Source of the DNA: Siphonodentalium dalli
Taxonomy: Eukaryota > Mollusca > Scaphopoda > Gadilida > Siphonodentaliidae
Direction of reading: 5' to 3'
Length of the DNA stretch: 64,000 nucleotides
NCBI GenBank assembly: GCA_032622095.1
Contig: CP136066.1
Location: forward strand, 64,388,609 to 64,452,608
The position numbers and the translations under genes are program-made. The notes under the pieces are model-generated. The model ran no database searches, was not told the DNA's origin, and saw only the letters and a program-made list of their open reading frames with translations. Within the stretch, counting starts at the first letter, position 1, and every line of letters begins with the position of its first letter. Shown in pieces: positions 49,590-61,334 of this stretch.

Positions 49590-49830
49590 TCTGACGCTAT
49601 TAAAGGCACCGGTAATCCCTAAATACCAGGAGGACGCGGCGTAGAAACTTGGTACAACAGTTGTTACACGACAAAGAAAATTATCAACAAGCTTAGTGAG
49701 CGTCATCATCAAAATTGCAAATTAAAACACGGCAATGGTAAATTGGTAATCCCTACATACCAGGAGGACAAGGCATTGAAACTTGGGACAACAGTTGTTA
49801 CACGGCAAAGAAATTTAAAACACACTGTGC
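49590..49830 (+). repeat. Local ~135-bp duplication
   Basis: GGTAATCCCTA(A/C)ATACCAGG and ACAACAGTTGTTACACG occur twice, about 135 bp apart. Confidence 0.75.
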
Positions 49831-50128
49831 ACAGATGAATGTTTATACATGTACTGTGCAGTCGAGATCACCTGGACTACAAATATTTGAGGATTATACT
49901 ATTTGATGAGTAGATGCGTGACTGATAAAAGAATTAGAGACTCCATATTTACTCGGAAGATAACAGTATACGAATCATACGATGCCATACAGTTGTTCCA
50001 TAACACCTCAACCTTTGGTGGATATTAACAGTAAAACTAATGAAAATGATGAAAGCCAGACTCAACATCAAGACAACATGTGCATGCATAAGTGACGGTT
50101 CAATGATTTTGACTCCATCAGATGATAT

Positions 50129-50512
50129 TTAAGCGACACCAATTTTTAAGTCTGGTTTACGATGTGGGGAGAGAAAAAAGTAGATGCAGGAGGGAAAAAA
50201 ATAAAAATAAAAAAGATTGTCCCCCCAATTTTTATCAAGTAAATCGTGGAATTTTACATAAATTTTACAAAAATTGTGAAAAAATGTTTTTGAATGAAAT
50301 TCTGTTCAAACCAAACAAGACATATCTTGTCATGAAATACATGAAAATATGGATCTGTAAATGATCATAAGCAGAACCGGATGCGACAGCACATGAAAAT
50401 CAGTACGCGTGTAAAATATTTTGGGACAAAAAAATTATAAAAAAATTTCATGAAATGGAAACAAAGTTGTAGGAGGTGTTCGTAAACCAGACTTAAAAAT
50501 TGGTGTCGCCTT
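50129..50512. mobile_element. TIR element, family G, copy 1
   Basis: The left end AAGCGACACCAATTTTTAAG is mirrored by CTTAAAAATTGGTGTCGCCT, and the inverted match extends through TCTGGTTTACGA. The AT-rich interior has no coding capacity. The second copy is at 57481-57865, inverted relative to this one. Confidence 0.86.
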
Positions 50513-50696
50513 AGGCTCATGTTAACACAGGATCACATATTCTCAAAATAATTGTCTCCCTCAAGTTGGCCTCAACCATACTAGTATTTATATTTGATAG
50601 AACCTCAGTGAGACCATGTTGAAAATTACCATCAATGCAGTTCCAGTGTTGACGCAACGCGGTCATGTTACTTCAAACCAGTTGCAATGTTCCTTA

Positions 50697-51389
50697 GGCC
50701 AAAGAAAAAAGATACTATGTTTCCGTACATCGACCGACCCTAAAAATAACCCGCCGACCCTAAACTTTTTATTGATATTTTGAGAAAAAGTCAAAATTTT
50801 CGCAATTTTAATTTCCTGAGAGTGGATCTCCTGCCTGCTTTATGTCTTGTTTGGGACTTATGGAACACTATCAACAGACATGGTGGGTGTGTATCTGTAT
50901 ATATACATGTAAAGAGGTTATCACTGCATATATTAGGTGTATACATGTACTAGTAGCTACTGTTTCCAAAAACCAGGCATGCTCGGTGGGTGTACTGGCT
51001 ACCCCCAGACAATGGGATGTAATCGTCACAATACATGTACGGTATAATGGCGGTATTATTGGTAAAATTCTTATAAAAAGTTAGTGACATCAATTTTGTA
51101 CCAAGTTTATAGCCAAATTTATGAAAATGTGGTATTAGATATAATAAAAAACATACGTAAGCATGAAGTAAGTTTGATTTTTTATCAATCTTAATGTATA
51201 TTTCCACTGTGTTGATCAAGTAATACTTTCCCCATGGCACGGGTTGGCATTTTATGTCACTTTGGTCGAGGTAGTTCAATATTTCTGCAGCTGGATAAAA
51301 AATATCAAAATAAAATAAAATAAAAAAAATTCCCTACCTACCTACCCTAAAATTTTTTACCAGAAACATACAATCTTTTTTCTTTGGCC
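50697..51389. mobile_element. TIR element with GGCCAAAGAAAAAAGAT ends
   Basis: GGCCAAAGAAAAAAGATACT and ATGTTTC at the left match the reverse complement of GAAACATACAATCTTTTTTC and TTTGGCC at the right. Internal frames are short. Probably non-autonomous. Confidence 0.8.
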
Positions 51390-51439
51390 TTTAGCATGGT
51401 AATTCGTGAAAATAAATGTCAATGCAACTTACTCTCAGG

Positions 51440-51560
51440 CTCCAAATAAAAGTGCAGGCCCAAATAATAGTGCGGGGGGGGGGGGGGAAATTCCATTGAA
51501 AGTTAATAAAAGTACAGACCCAAATAATAGTGCAGGGGGAACTCTGAGCAAAACATCAAC
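51440..51560. repeat. CCCAAATAATAGTGC repeats with a G-run
   Basis: (C/A)CCAAATAATAGTGC(A/G)GGGG occurs twice, with a related copy before it and another near 52265-52300. It belongs with the CCAAATAA-ended elements such as 63256-63590. Confidence 0.6.
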
Positions 51561-51804
51561 TGTGGTTAACCAAATAATTTTTATAGCAGGTTCAGGTATA
51601 CGAGTCAACATGTAGTACAGGTACATGTATGTATCATGTGGTGTTTTTTTGGTTTGCCACATACTTGAATATGTACTACTCTTGAGTGCCTAATGTACGA
51701 TTATTAAAATCGAGGTAAAATTCCCACCTGTACGATCGTTATTTGGTCCTGTACGTTTATTAAATTAACCAAAAGAAATAATTCACCAATCTTAAATTGT
51801 GTTA

Positions 51805-51960
51805 TTCATATAAGAAATGAACGGCGGTTTCAATGCGGTCATGGGGTTTTGACCGCGAGAAAAAATCAGCAAACTTCGGGGTTCATGCAGAGTTTGCTGA
51901 TTTTTTTAACACGGTCAAAATCCATGACCACGTTGAATCCGCCGTTTATTATTTATATTT
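51805..51960. mobile_element. Palindromic MITE (ACGGCGG arms)
   Basis: GAACGGCGGTTTCAATGCGG and TCATGG are mirrored by CCATGACCACGTTGAATCCG and CCGTTT. The inner arms AAATCAGCAAACT and AGTTTGCTGATTT form the stem tip. Confidence 0.78.
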
Positions 51961-52269
51961 ATATACTTAAATTCATTATGAACTAGGATTGTATGTCTTT
52001 CCCATTATTTATTCATCTATTTAAACAAACGCATGGAGTTCAGTTCAGACAGTTCGAATCCTTGTTTTTTGGAAAACCAAACATTTTGAGAATCCGTTCA
52101 TGGAGAACGGAAGAAACGCAATTTCACAGTAAAGTATAAACATATGACAAAATTTCTTGTTTAGCTAGTAACTAATGTAGACGTGTTGATCATTTTTACA
52201 TCTGAATCATATAGAAATCTTGAATTTGTGCTGATTTAAATTTTCATAGCTTCAAAATATTAATAAACG

Positions 52270-53481
52270 TGCAGACCCAAATAAGCACTGTGCAAGGGGG
52301 GGGGGGATTTCCCAAGAAAAATAATAAACGTGGATGCAGCTGGTGCATGCATATTTATTTGGAGCCCAAGAGTAAAGAGGTGGAGGTGAATGTTACATGT
52401 AAGTTGTTATTAACGAAATGGAACGATGCCTTTAATAGGTTCCACCAGCAATAAGTCGCGACTTCTTTATATTGGCCTGACAGATTGGTTTTTGTTGGCG
52501 TCATGCCTGTCGACCATTATGATGGCCACATATATTGTCATATAACAGCGATTTACGATCTGTCTTGTTGGCTCATAATATAAATTAAGAAAGTGGCCTT
52601 GTGTTCGTTCCTTGCGTAAAAAAATATTTTTTAGTACAAACGTCCTCATTGATTGTGTCCCTCGACTCCTTGTGTAATTGGTCAAGTAACTTACATGTAT
52701 GTGCATGTACAGACCACTCACAAATTTCTTAGAAAAGCGACCACATGTTCGAATCTACTTTGCGATTTTGGAGCAACGCATTTGTAAATGCGTTCATATT
52801 TTAACACATTTACCTTGATTTATTCACAAACAAATGTCTTGATGCAGGCCTTAAAATCCATCAGATTTTTGGCAATAATCAAAATGTTAGTGTTTCACTT
52901 TCTACAGGGAATCAAGACTTTTTACTAGAATCAAAATGAGAATCATGATTCTCAGATTCTGATTATAAAACAATTAATGTCAACAGTGTTTATTTATGTT
53001 TATTCCATTTTGAATGGAAAACTACATCATGAATGTCCGATTCCGAACATATACATGTACACCAGGAGTGGGAAAATAACACAGAATTATTCAGATGTGA
53101 ATTTAAATTAAACAAAATTATAACTAAAATTGCAAAATACACTATCGTATCGTTATTTGGGTGTTCATACTAGTATACTTTTTCGGCGCAATGATCGGTA
53201 ATTTCAATGCGACTGCGATTATTCCCAATGCAGTGCATTTAATTTAAATGCTGTCATTAAGGCATTTACAAAGTGGCGTGACACAATGCACCCTCAATGC
53301 ATTTTAAATGCAACAACCGCATTTCATTGATCCACGTTGTAAAGGACATTTATTTTTAGAATACATGTATACATGTACGTGTATATAACCACAAGAATAA
53401 AGAACAAATCAAATGTTTTTATTACTTTGTAAACCTCTGATGTTTCCCATACAGTATACATTTGTATATTATAAACCATGT
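52270..53481. other. No gene seen
   Basis: Non-coding, interspersed with TACATGTA-type words. A G-run lies at about 52297. Confidence 0.4.
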
Positions 53482-53701
53482 TACAGTAATTCTAGAGCTA
53501 ATTAATCGACTCCTTAACTACAGCAGAATTATGGGTAACTTTTCAGGATTTAGTCCGAAATATGGCTTGTTGCCATTCATCGGAAAGCTCTCACCGAGAG
53601 CTCCGATGAATGGCATCAACCCATATTTCCGACTAAATCCTGAAAAGTTACCCATAATTCTGCTGTAGTTAAGGAGTCGATTAATTAGAGCATTACTGTA
53701 T
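53482..53701. mobile_element. Foldback MITE, family T, intact copy
   Basis: TACAGTAATTCTAGAGCTAA at the left is mirrored by TTAATTAGAGCATTACTGTA. The nearly perfect arms (ACTCCTTAACTACAGCAGAA and complement) meet at GCTCTCACCGAGAGC. TA at the ends suggests a TA target site. Confidence 0.87.
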
Positions 53702-54049
53702 ATCCTCTATAACTGTTTATTCAACATCACGTGCTGCAATCCATAAATGCGGTTCAGATTTCGATGTCCGGTTCAACATTATTATCATATGGTTTGATAG
53801 CAGAAATACTCAGTTTGGAATGTTATACCATACAAGTTTTACGAGTTGCTCTTGCTCAAGAATGGATAAATTTATAAACCTGATTTTTGGCGCATTAGTT
53901 AGAATTATATTTTTGCACAAGAACACACCACAAATATCGAACTGGACATCAAAAGCAGAACCGGATTGTATCGATTGCATAAACATAAGAAGTTGGTCAC
54001 TGACCGACAATTGCTATTCTCTGGTGTGGTTTATAGGACTACCGTACGC

Positions 54050-55197
54050 AATGCCGACTTAAAAATAAAAATTCACATAAACATCGCATGAAGCGGTCTA
54101 TCCACAAACTCAGGTATTCGGTAATTCCAAATGTATGAACTATCACCATGATATCCCGGTATATCATTGTCAGGACTGTTTGTACAAAAGGTTGTTATTC
54201 TACTATGCATAATTTTGCTATATCATTGTACTCGGACTGTATTGCAATGTAATATATCAGTACATGTACCGGTATACTGGGTGCACATTATATACATGTA
54301 GGCCTACTTTCACTTTAGTACATGTATGTGTCATAAAAGACTCATGTTGTTAAATTGAAAAAAAACATGTGTGAAAACAGAGAGAATACATGTAATGTAC
54401 ATGTGCCGGTACTATATACCTCTTTGTGTGCTGTACTACCGGTACTATTCATGTACATGTACTACACTACAATAAGAGAAATTTTAATTGATTCTGCTGC
54501 CCTTGTGCCACAGGCCTCAAACACGCCAAACAAGTATCTGTAGCCAGGCCCACCAGTACCAGGCTACTAGTAAATGAAGTACTGAAAGTGTCACATCATT
54601 AATCGAGCCCAATCTTAGTTATACTAGTCTCTTGTGTAGTTTGGGTTACTATTAATAAGATATTTAATGAATGTTTGGAATGTATGGTAGCATTCTTACC
54701 TGGATCAACATATGCCATGCACAACGCTGGTCATCATATCATCACCGCTGTTGGCAGTAAACCGCTCATCGGGCTATAACAGTTAGAGTTTTCCATACCA
54801 GGGCTAATCTAATCAGTTAAAATTAGTCATTTTAGAGGGAATACCAACCAGTGGAAGACGTACAAAAAGTCATGTATATTCAGATATCAGTTTTCGAGAA
54901 AAAACCCATCTTAGTCGAGCGGACTTAGAATATCGGGGTAAACTTAAATTTCATTCAGCAACACTTTCACAGCAGAATATAAAAATAGTACATTATAATC
55001 ACTTACAGTACATGTACATGTAGCCCAAGTGCAGTGCTAGCCTATATTATATACTACCAAAACTTTTGGTCAGTTTCTCGATGACTGACACTTGTAAACG
55101 CTTGAACGGGTACTATATAGTACATGTACATGTGTACCATATGTGAATTAAAGATCTTATTAGTGACACAACAGGAGGCTAGACATACATTTGTAAC
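54050..55197. other. Non-coding, dense TACATGTA-type words
   Basis: Many copies of ACATGTAC and CCGGTA occur at 54230-54480 and 55000-55140. No coding frame is supported. Confidence 0.45.
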
Positions 55198-55366
55198 TAC
55201 AGTAATGCTCTAATTAATCGACTCCTTAACCACAGCAGAATTACGGGTATTAAACTCGGGGAGAGCTTTCCGATGAATGGCAACAAGCCATATATCCGAC
55301 TAAATCCTGAAAGTTACACATAATTCTGCTGTGGTTAAGGGGTCGATTTCTTAGGGCACTACTGTA
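55198..55366. mobile_element. Foldback MITE, family T, degraded copy
   Basis: Same ends (ACAGTAATGCTCTAATTAAT and complement) and arms as 53482-53701, but with a deletion in the left arm. Confidence 0.83.
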
Positions 55367-55784
55367 TCTGTTTTAGTGCACATCAAATGTATTTGTTGTC
55401 TTTCCTCTTGTAATTTGTCTTTGGTTGTGTTCGCCATTTCGATGGACAACTACATGTACTGACATCAAATGACTGAAATGAGTCAAAATTTAGCAGTGCA
55501 GCCAATTATATAGATAAACAGAATTAAATAGCATCCAAATTCCAAATGAGCATAAATGATAAAACAAACTTTATTGAGCACTCTTTTAATACTAGTAATT
55601 ACAGCTACAATGAAAGCACCTAATAAAAATTCTAAGTTTGGTAAAACTGTCTGTATACAAAGTTTATCTGGCCGTGATGAATAAAACTTATAAATGGGAT
55701 CATATACATGTATGTTAGATATCATTACATGATTATTTGAAAACACGTATCCGTATGGAAAACAAACTATTTTACCACTGGCCA

Positions 55785-55912
55785 AGTGGTCCTGCTAATA
55801 TGCTATGATGCTGGTGGTCCTGCTGAATTGCTATGATGCGGGTAGTGCAATTCATAGCAAATAAGCAGGACCCAACCGCATCATAGCACATTAGCAGGAA
55901 CACTTGAACAGG
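55785..55912. mobile_element. Palindromic MITE (AGCAGGA/TCCTGCT arms)
   Basis: AGTGGTCCTGCTAATATGCT and ATGATGC are mirrored by GCATCATAGCACATTAGCAG and GAACACTT. A second inner pair repeats the same motif. Confidence 0.75.
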
Positions 55913-56509
55913 GTATATTTACAGTGTCAAATCGAATGGGCATCTTTTAACAATATTTTTGAACAATTTCCTAGAAGTGTTCGAAAATTGAGAACTGAAT
56001 TTCAATTTTTTTTTATGAGGTTTCGATTGAAAAATTTCTAACTTAGCTCATCAGGATTAACATTGTCGCACAGCTATATTCTCTTTCCCAACAAAGTCTA
56101 TAGAACATTCATGTAAAATTACAGCTATGCTTTAATTAATCAACTCGCCTTATATTACTCGGGTATTACTGCAGTATTCAGGCGTGTTCATGCGATCAAC
56201 CGCAGTCAGTTATACCGCCGCAGAATGTGGTCCACCTCACATTTGCAGTTAGGCTGTATTTTTCATGCGATGTTAATATGAATTTTGTTTTAAAGTTGAC
56301 ATTGTAATCACACCAGAATTTTTTTTTATTGTTTCAAAATGTCTAGATAGAATTCAGAATTTTTGTGGTAAAAACAATTAACTTGGTTATCACAGTTAAC
56401 ACATATTACTGTGGTAAGATTACCAGCGGATACCGCATGTCAACAGGGACTGCATGCTCTAATTAATTATCAGGTTTAACATGTTTATACTGGATACAGT
56501 TCATTTTAA

Positions 56510-57448
56510 AGGTACTCAATCCGGTTCGATGATACCCATATAATCAGATTCCAACATCATACATTTGTATTTAGAAAGGCTGCTTCAGTTACGTTATCAG
56601 AATTGATTAATTGCCCTAAAATAATGCTAACCACTGTCAACTAAAGTATACAATTGCCTGACATATGTTATTTATCAACATGTTGTTCTACAAAATTTGG
56701 CCTTATTATCAACAGAAAGCCTCTTGATTTTAGAGTTATCCATCTTGATCTGAAATTTGGTCCGAGACCGTGGGCCACTATTAATTCTTGATCGTGAAAA
56801 ATAGTATATTTCAAAAATTGATATCTAATAACTCTGAGCTTTGATAGGTGGTGGGTTCCTCGACTCGTACCAAATATCTTTTACCCCCCCAAGTCCAAAT
56901 AAAGAGTAATGTGCGAGCATTAATTCAGGGGGCCCTTAATCATCAGATTATGCATCTTTAAATTCAAATACAGTTTAAAGATGCATAATCCGATTAAGTG
57001 CCCCTCATTTGCTATTTACATATACATGTATATGGAATCGGGGGGGGGGGGTAAAAATATTTTAATCAAGTCGAGGGACCCACCTACATGTATCAAAGCT
57101 CAGAGTTATTAGATATCAATTTTTGAAATTTTAATATTTATCACCATCGATACTTAATAGTGGCCCAGAAAAATTTGACGAGCCGACGGTCTCAGACCAA
57201 ATTGCGGATGAAGATGGATAACTCTAAAATGAAGAGGCTTTGTGTTGATAATAAGGTCAAACTTCGTCGAACAGCATGTTGATAAATATAACGTATCAGG
57301 CGATTTTATACTATACATGTAGTTGACAGTGGTTAGCATTATTTTTGGGCAATTAATCGATTCTGATATTACTGAAGCAGCATTTCTAAAAAAAATGTTG
57401 TTGTTGGAATCTAATTATATGGGGACCATCGAATCTGATTGAGCACCT
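56510..57448. mobile_element. 939-bp foldback element with TTAA target duplication
   Basis: TTAA flanks both ends (56506-56509 and 57449-57452). The two arms, each about 440 bp, are inverse copies at roughly 85% identity by eye. Examples are AGGTACTCAATC against AGGTGCTCAATC, and AATAATGCTAACCACTGTCA against its complement. They meet at CATCTTTAAATTCAAATACA near 56970. TTAA duplication is the hallmark of piggyBac-type insertion. No transposase. Confidence 0.87.
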
Positions 57449-57480
57449 TTAATAGTTAGCTATATGAGTTATATACACAT

Positions 57481-57865
57481 AAGGCGACACCAATTTTTAA
57501 GTCCGGTTTACGAACACCTCCTACAACTTTTTTTCCATTTCATGAATTTTTTTTTTTACTTTTTTGTCCCAATTTTTTTTACACGCGTACTGATTTTCAT
57601 GTGCTGTCGCATCCGGTTCTGCTTATGATCATTTGCAGATCCATATTTTCATGACAAGAAATGTCTTGTTTGGTTCAGAATTTCATTCTAAAAGTTTTTT
57701 TTCACAATTTTTGTAAAATTTATGTAAAATTTCAAGATTTACTTGATATAAATTGGGGGGGACAATTTTTTTTATTTTTATTTTTTTCCCCCTCCTGCAT
57801 CTACTTTTTTTCTCCCCACATCAGCCCACATGTTCGTAAACCAGACTTAAAAATTGGTGTCGCCT
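57481..57865. mobile_element. TIR element, family G, copy 2 (inverted relative to copy 1)
   Basis: Ends AAGGCGACACCAATTTTTAA and TTAAAAATTGGTGTCGCCT. The interior words ATCCGGTTCTGCTTATGATC and CATGTGCTGTCGC are shared with 50129-50512 in reverse. Confidence 0.86.
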
Positions 57866-57879
57866 AATAGACATTTAAA

Positions 57880-58115
57880 CTTTGAAAATTGTAGGTTTCC
57901 GGATGATAACTTCAGTTTGTGTGATCATATCTGAACCAAATGTGGTATGTAAGTTTATCAGACCAAAATACAGGTCAAGTTATAGGTGTGCTCCGCTCAT
58001 TTTTGCGAGAGTTATGGCCCTTTTTCGACTTAGAATCGTGTTAATTTCTGGTTTCCGCAACATAATTTTAGTTTGTGTGATCAAATCTGAATCAAATTTG
58101 GTATGATAGTTTATT
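57880..58115 (+). repeat. Copy of the 14860-15190 dispersed repeat
   Basis: Two units containing GTTTCCGGATGATAACTTCA and ATGGCCCTTTTTCGACTTAG. It is opposite in orientation to the copies at 14.9 kb. Confidence 0.72.
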
Positions 58116-59446
58116 ATCCACCATTTCATGGGACACTGGTTGGATTGTTCTGAAATGTAGTATCGGATTTAGGGGACCTTGATATATTTTTCAGACAAGC
58201 TGATGCCCCAAAGAAGCCACTTTTTCTCACATTTGCTGAAATAGTATCCAAAACATCAACATATCAAGAGCCATTAGACTGAATTAGATAAAAATATATC
58301 ACTTGGGTCTGTTTAAGCTGGAAAATACTCAAAAATTTTATAATTTTCTGCTATTATATCTGCATACTAGCCTTTTTGCTGAATCGTGAATGCCGGTTAT
58401 ATTGCCGTGTGAAATCCTAGTACCAGATAACATTGGGTATGTACATGTATATAGCATACCACCTGAAAATGGCTTGAATATCACATACCAAAGCGGGGTG
58501 GGGTGTGTGTGACACCCTCCTTGATCATAGTCTGTATTCTACAGGGTATGTTAACTGTTTCGAGTTGGTGCAATTAATGTGATTGTTTAATCTCTACCAT
58601 CTGAAATCTATTTATAGCATATTTTGCTATCTGATCAATATTGCTACTTAGTACTGATATAAAACAGGATAAAGATGGTGTGTCTCTTTCCTGAATGTTC
58701 TGTTTACATGTACATTTGGGGGTTTATGAGTCAAATAATATCAGACAACATGTCCTTCTAACACTAAGAAATAATATGTTCTTATCAACCAGGACAAAAT
58801 ATGACTATTTCTGGAGCATTACAGCACATTATTACAAATCTATATTTGTAAGCAGTAAGATAATGACAGGAAACATGTCCTCAGACTAAGAAATAATTTT
58901 TTGGTGTGTATTTCACACCACAGCTCATGTGTATACTCACATTAGTTTATGTCATTCAAAGGGAGAAACCCATTTAGAAAGTTTAAATGAGACAAAACTA
59001 CCTCACTGTAGATGTAGTTGCAAGGTACAACATGTACATGTATTCTGGTAAATGACATTGGAACTAAAATAATGATTTTTGTGTCCACCGGTATGTCATG
59101 TACCGGTACTAGTATACATTGCAACTACATGTACATGTAACTTGCCTAACATACCATATACATGTATGAAGAGGGACTTTGCAAGTGTTTTTTAATCAAA
59201 ATTTTAACCCAACTCTTGTTGTCAGTAAGTTTTAACCCATGCAGTTTAATGAGTTTATATATTTATATATTACATGTGTTTCTATACATGTATTTTATCT
59301 TTAGTTAGTTTGTTGTCCTTGAATAAACTTGTATTGCTGCACAATCAGTTTCCTTAATGTTCTATTATACTAAAACAACTCCATTGATAACAATACCCCT
59401 GCATCCCATCAAAATCTACTTCATTGCCATCCTCATCATTTCACTT
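58116..59446. other. No gene seen
   Basis: Non-coding. A short phrase with AACATGTCCT and ACTAAGAAATAAT is present twice (58745-58780 and 58870-58895). Confidence 0.4.
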
Positions 59447-60130
59447 TGGTATCCCCACCCAGGTGTACCTTGGTGTTATTCACCCAGGTGTTCCTTGGTG
59501 TTTCCTACCCATGTGTACCTTGGTGTTTTCTTACCCAGGTGTACCTTGGTGTTTTCTTACCCAGGTGTACCTTGGTGTTTTCTTACCCAGGTGTACCTTG
59601 GTGTTTTCCTGCCCAGGTGTACCTTGGTGTTTCCTTACCTGGGTGTACCTTGGGGTTTTCTAACCCAGGTGCATCTCAATGGGAAATCCACCTGGGTGAG
59701 AAAACACCAAGGTACACCGGCGTAAAAAAAACACCAAGGTATACCTGGGTTGGAAACATCAAGGTACACCTGGGTGGGGAACACCCAGGTAGGAAACACC
59801 AGGGTACACCTGGGTGAATAACACCAAGGTACACCTGGGTGGGAAACACCCAGGTAGGAAACACCAGGGTACACCTGGGTGAATAACACCAAGGTACACC
59901 TGGGTGGGAAACACCCAGGTAGGAAACACCAGGGTACACCTGGGTGAATAACACCTAGGTAACCTGGATGGGAAACACCCAGGTAGGAAACACCAGGGTA
60001 CACCTGGGTAAATAACACCATGGTACACCTGGGTGGGGAAACACCCAGGTAGGAAACACCAGGGTAGACCTGGGTGGGAAACACCCAGGTAGGGTACACC
60101 TGGGTGTGGTCACCTGGGTAATTACACCCA
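59447..60130. repeat. Right subterminal minisatellite of the 14.3-kb element, inverted at its centre
   Basis: 59450-59680 consists of ~24-bp units of ACCCAGGTGTACCTTGGTGT. From about 59690 to 60110 the units run in reverse (AACACCAAGGTACACCTGGG) with a longer composite unit of about 67 bp. The two halves can fold together. All long frames here are repeat artefacts. Confidence 0.94.
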
Positions 60131-60297
60131 GGTTTACCCATACCAGGGTTTTTATCCAGTTTCAGGTGGGTAAATCATGGTAAAACCCAGGTTTCGCGGG
60201 GTCTTGATAGTTGGTGGATGTCTTGGTAGATAGATTTTTACCTGGGTTTCGGCCCAAAAAACCTGGGTGGATTTACCCAGGTACATTTTTATATGGG

Positions 60298-60923
60298 AAC
60301 ACCCTCAAGATTATATTATTACGCATAAATATAAATTATAAAAAAAATGTTAAATATATTGGTTAAATGAATGCACTGCCTCAGAATTCCGTTAAAACAA
60401 CTAATCCTTCAAATTATTACAAACAAATACGGCTTATTACTGCAGGTTTCTAATTCACCACACCAGAAGTCTCTAAATGCGGATAAAAAATCGGAGTCAT
60501 TGTGTTCCCGCCATAAAATCTTCAACAGTGGTCCAGCCATTGTGGATATCTAAACAGTGAAAGCAATTAATGCGGTCATAATAGTTACATACTGCAACTA
60601 TCAATCCAGCGAATATGATATGATTGATAGATCAAACCGCTATTATGATGATCGTGTCGTTATTTATTTAAATACGTATCAATTGACACATACGCACCCG
60701 TTCCCGCATTAAAAGCAACACATTTCGATCATTTTAGGGGAACTCCGCGAATTCGGGGACCTCCGCAAATAGATCTCCGCAAATAGGGACCTACTGCGAA
60801 TTGTCAAAACCGGAAAAACCGATTATCTATTTATAAAACGTTCACTGACACACATCGATTTAAAAATTGCCCACCAGTATACACCCGATGGGCGTTAAAG
60901 ACACGGGAGGCCTTAGTTGTCGA
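60298..60923 (-). other. Gene B intron 2, part homologous to the gene C intron
   Basis: 60298-60510 reverse-complemented matches 12370-12560 almost continuously (for example AATTTGAAGGATTAGTTGTT). This pins the original intron sequence next to the insertion. Confidence 0.75.
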
Positions 60924-61334
60924 AAATATTCACATTTGTTCCAATCACTGTAAACAGAAAAACATTAAAACGCATACAGTTTCGTTCATATATACCATGG
61001 CTATCGCGTAAACAGCATGCTATCATAAAGACCTACTATACTTTACCTAAGCAAGAGCCTGATTATGTTACAGAAGACAGCACAGTGTTACTGGCTAATC
61101 ACACACAAATGATATAAACGCTCTTTATTAGTTACATATCAGGAATTCAGCAACAAAGAACGCTCTTTATGTTTACCATCATAATATAAACAAACACCAG
61201 GAAAGTAACTTTTTATGCTTTTGTTTACATAACAATGGTCAAACATATGACAATAACATACTGTTTATGTGATATTTCTTATTTGTATACGGACAAAGTC
61301 TGTCTACATTTTAATATTCTTTCTGTTTGTTTGT
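60924..61334. repeat. Second copy of the 28421-28846 repeat
   Basis: Same order of shared words as the first copy, same strand, with about 75-80% similarity by eye. Confidence 0.75.

Larger units (their letters stand above)
46009..60297. mobile_element. 14.3-kb TIR-bounded insertion in gene B intron 2
   Basis: Left end 46009-46036 starts CCCATATAAAAATGTACCTG and right end 60270-60297 is its perfect 28-bp inverse. AA flanks both sides (46007-46008 and 60298-60299). The genes C and A introns read straight across the point: gene C has CTTGAGGGCGTTACCATTTC (12550-12569), which matches the two gene B flanks joined with one TT. So the block entered as a unit. Both ends carry ACCCAGGT-type subterminal repeats. 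The interior has a satellite, a LINE fragment and MITEs, with no recognised transposase. A 2-bp duplication does not identify a superfamily by itself. It is probably a non-autonomous DNA transposon swollen by later insertions. Confidence 0.8.

Noticed and set aside
59357-60141. Long repetitive proteins with TLVF and PGVPWCF motifs
   Set aside because: They arise from the subterminal minisatellite and appear on both strands.
46009-60297. Maverick/Polinton identity for the 14.3-kb element
   Set aside because: The size is suggestive, but no polymerase B, integrase or capsid-type gene is visible, the inverted repeats are short and the target duplication is 2 bp rather than 6.
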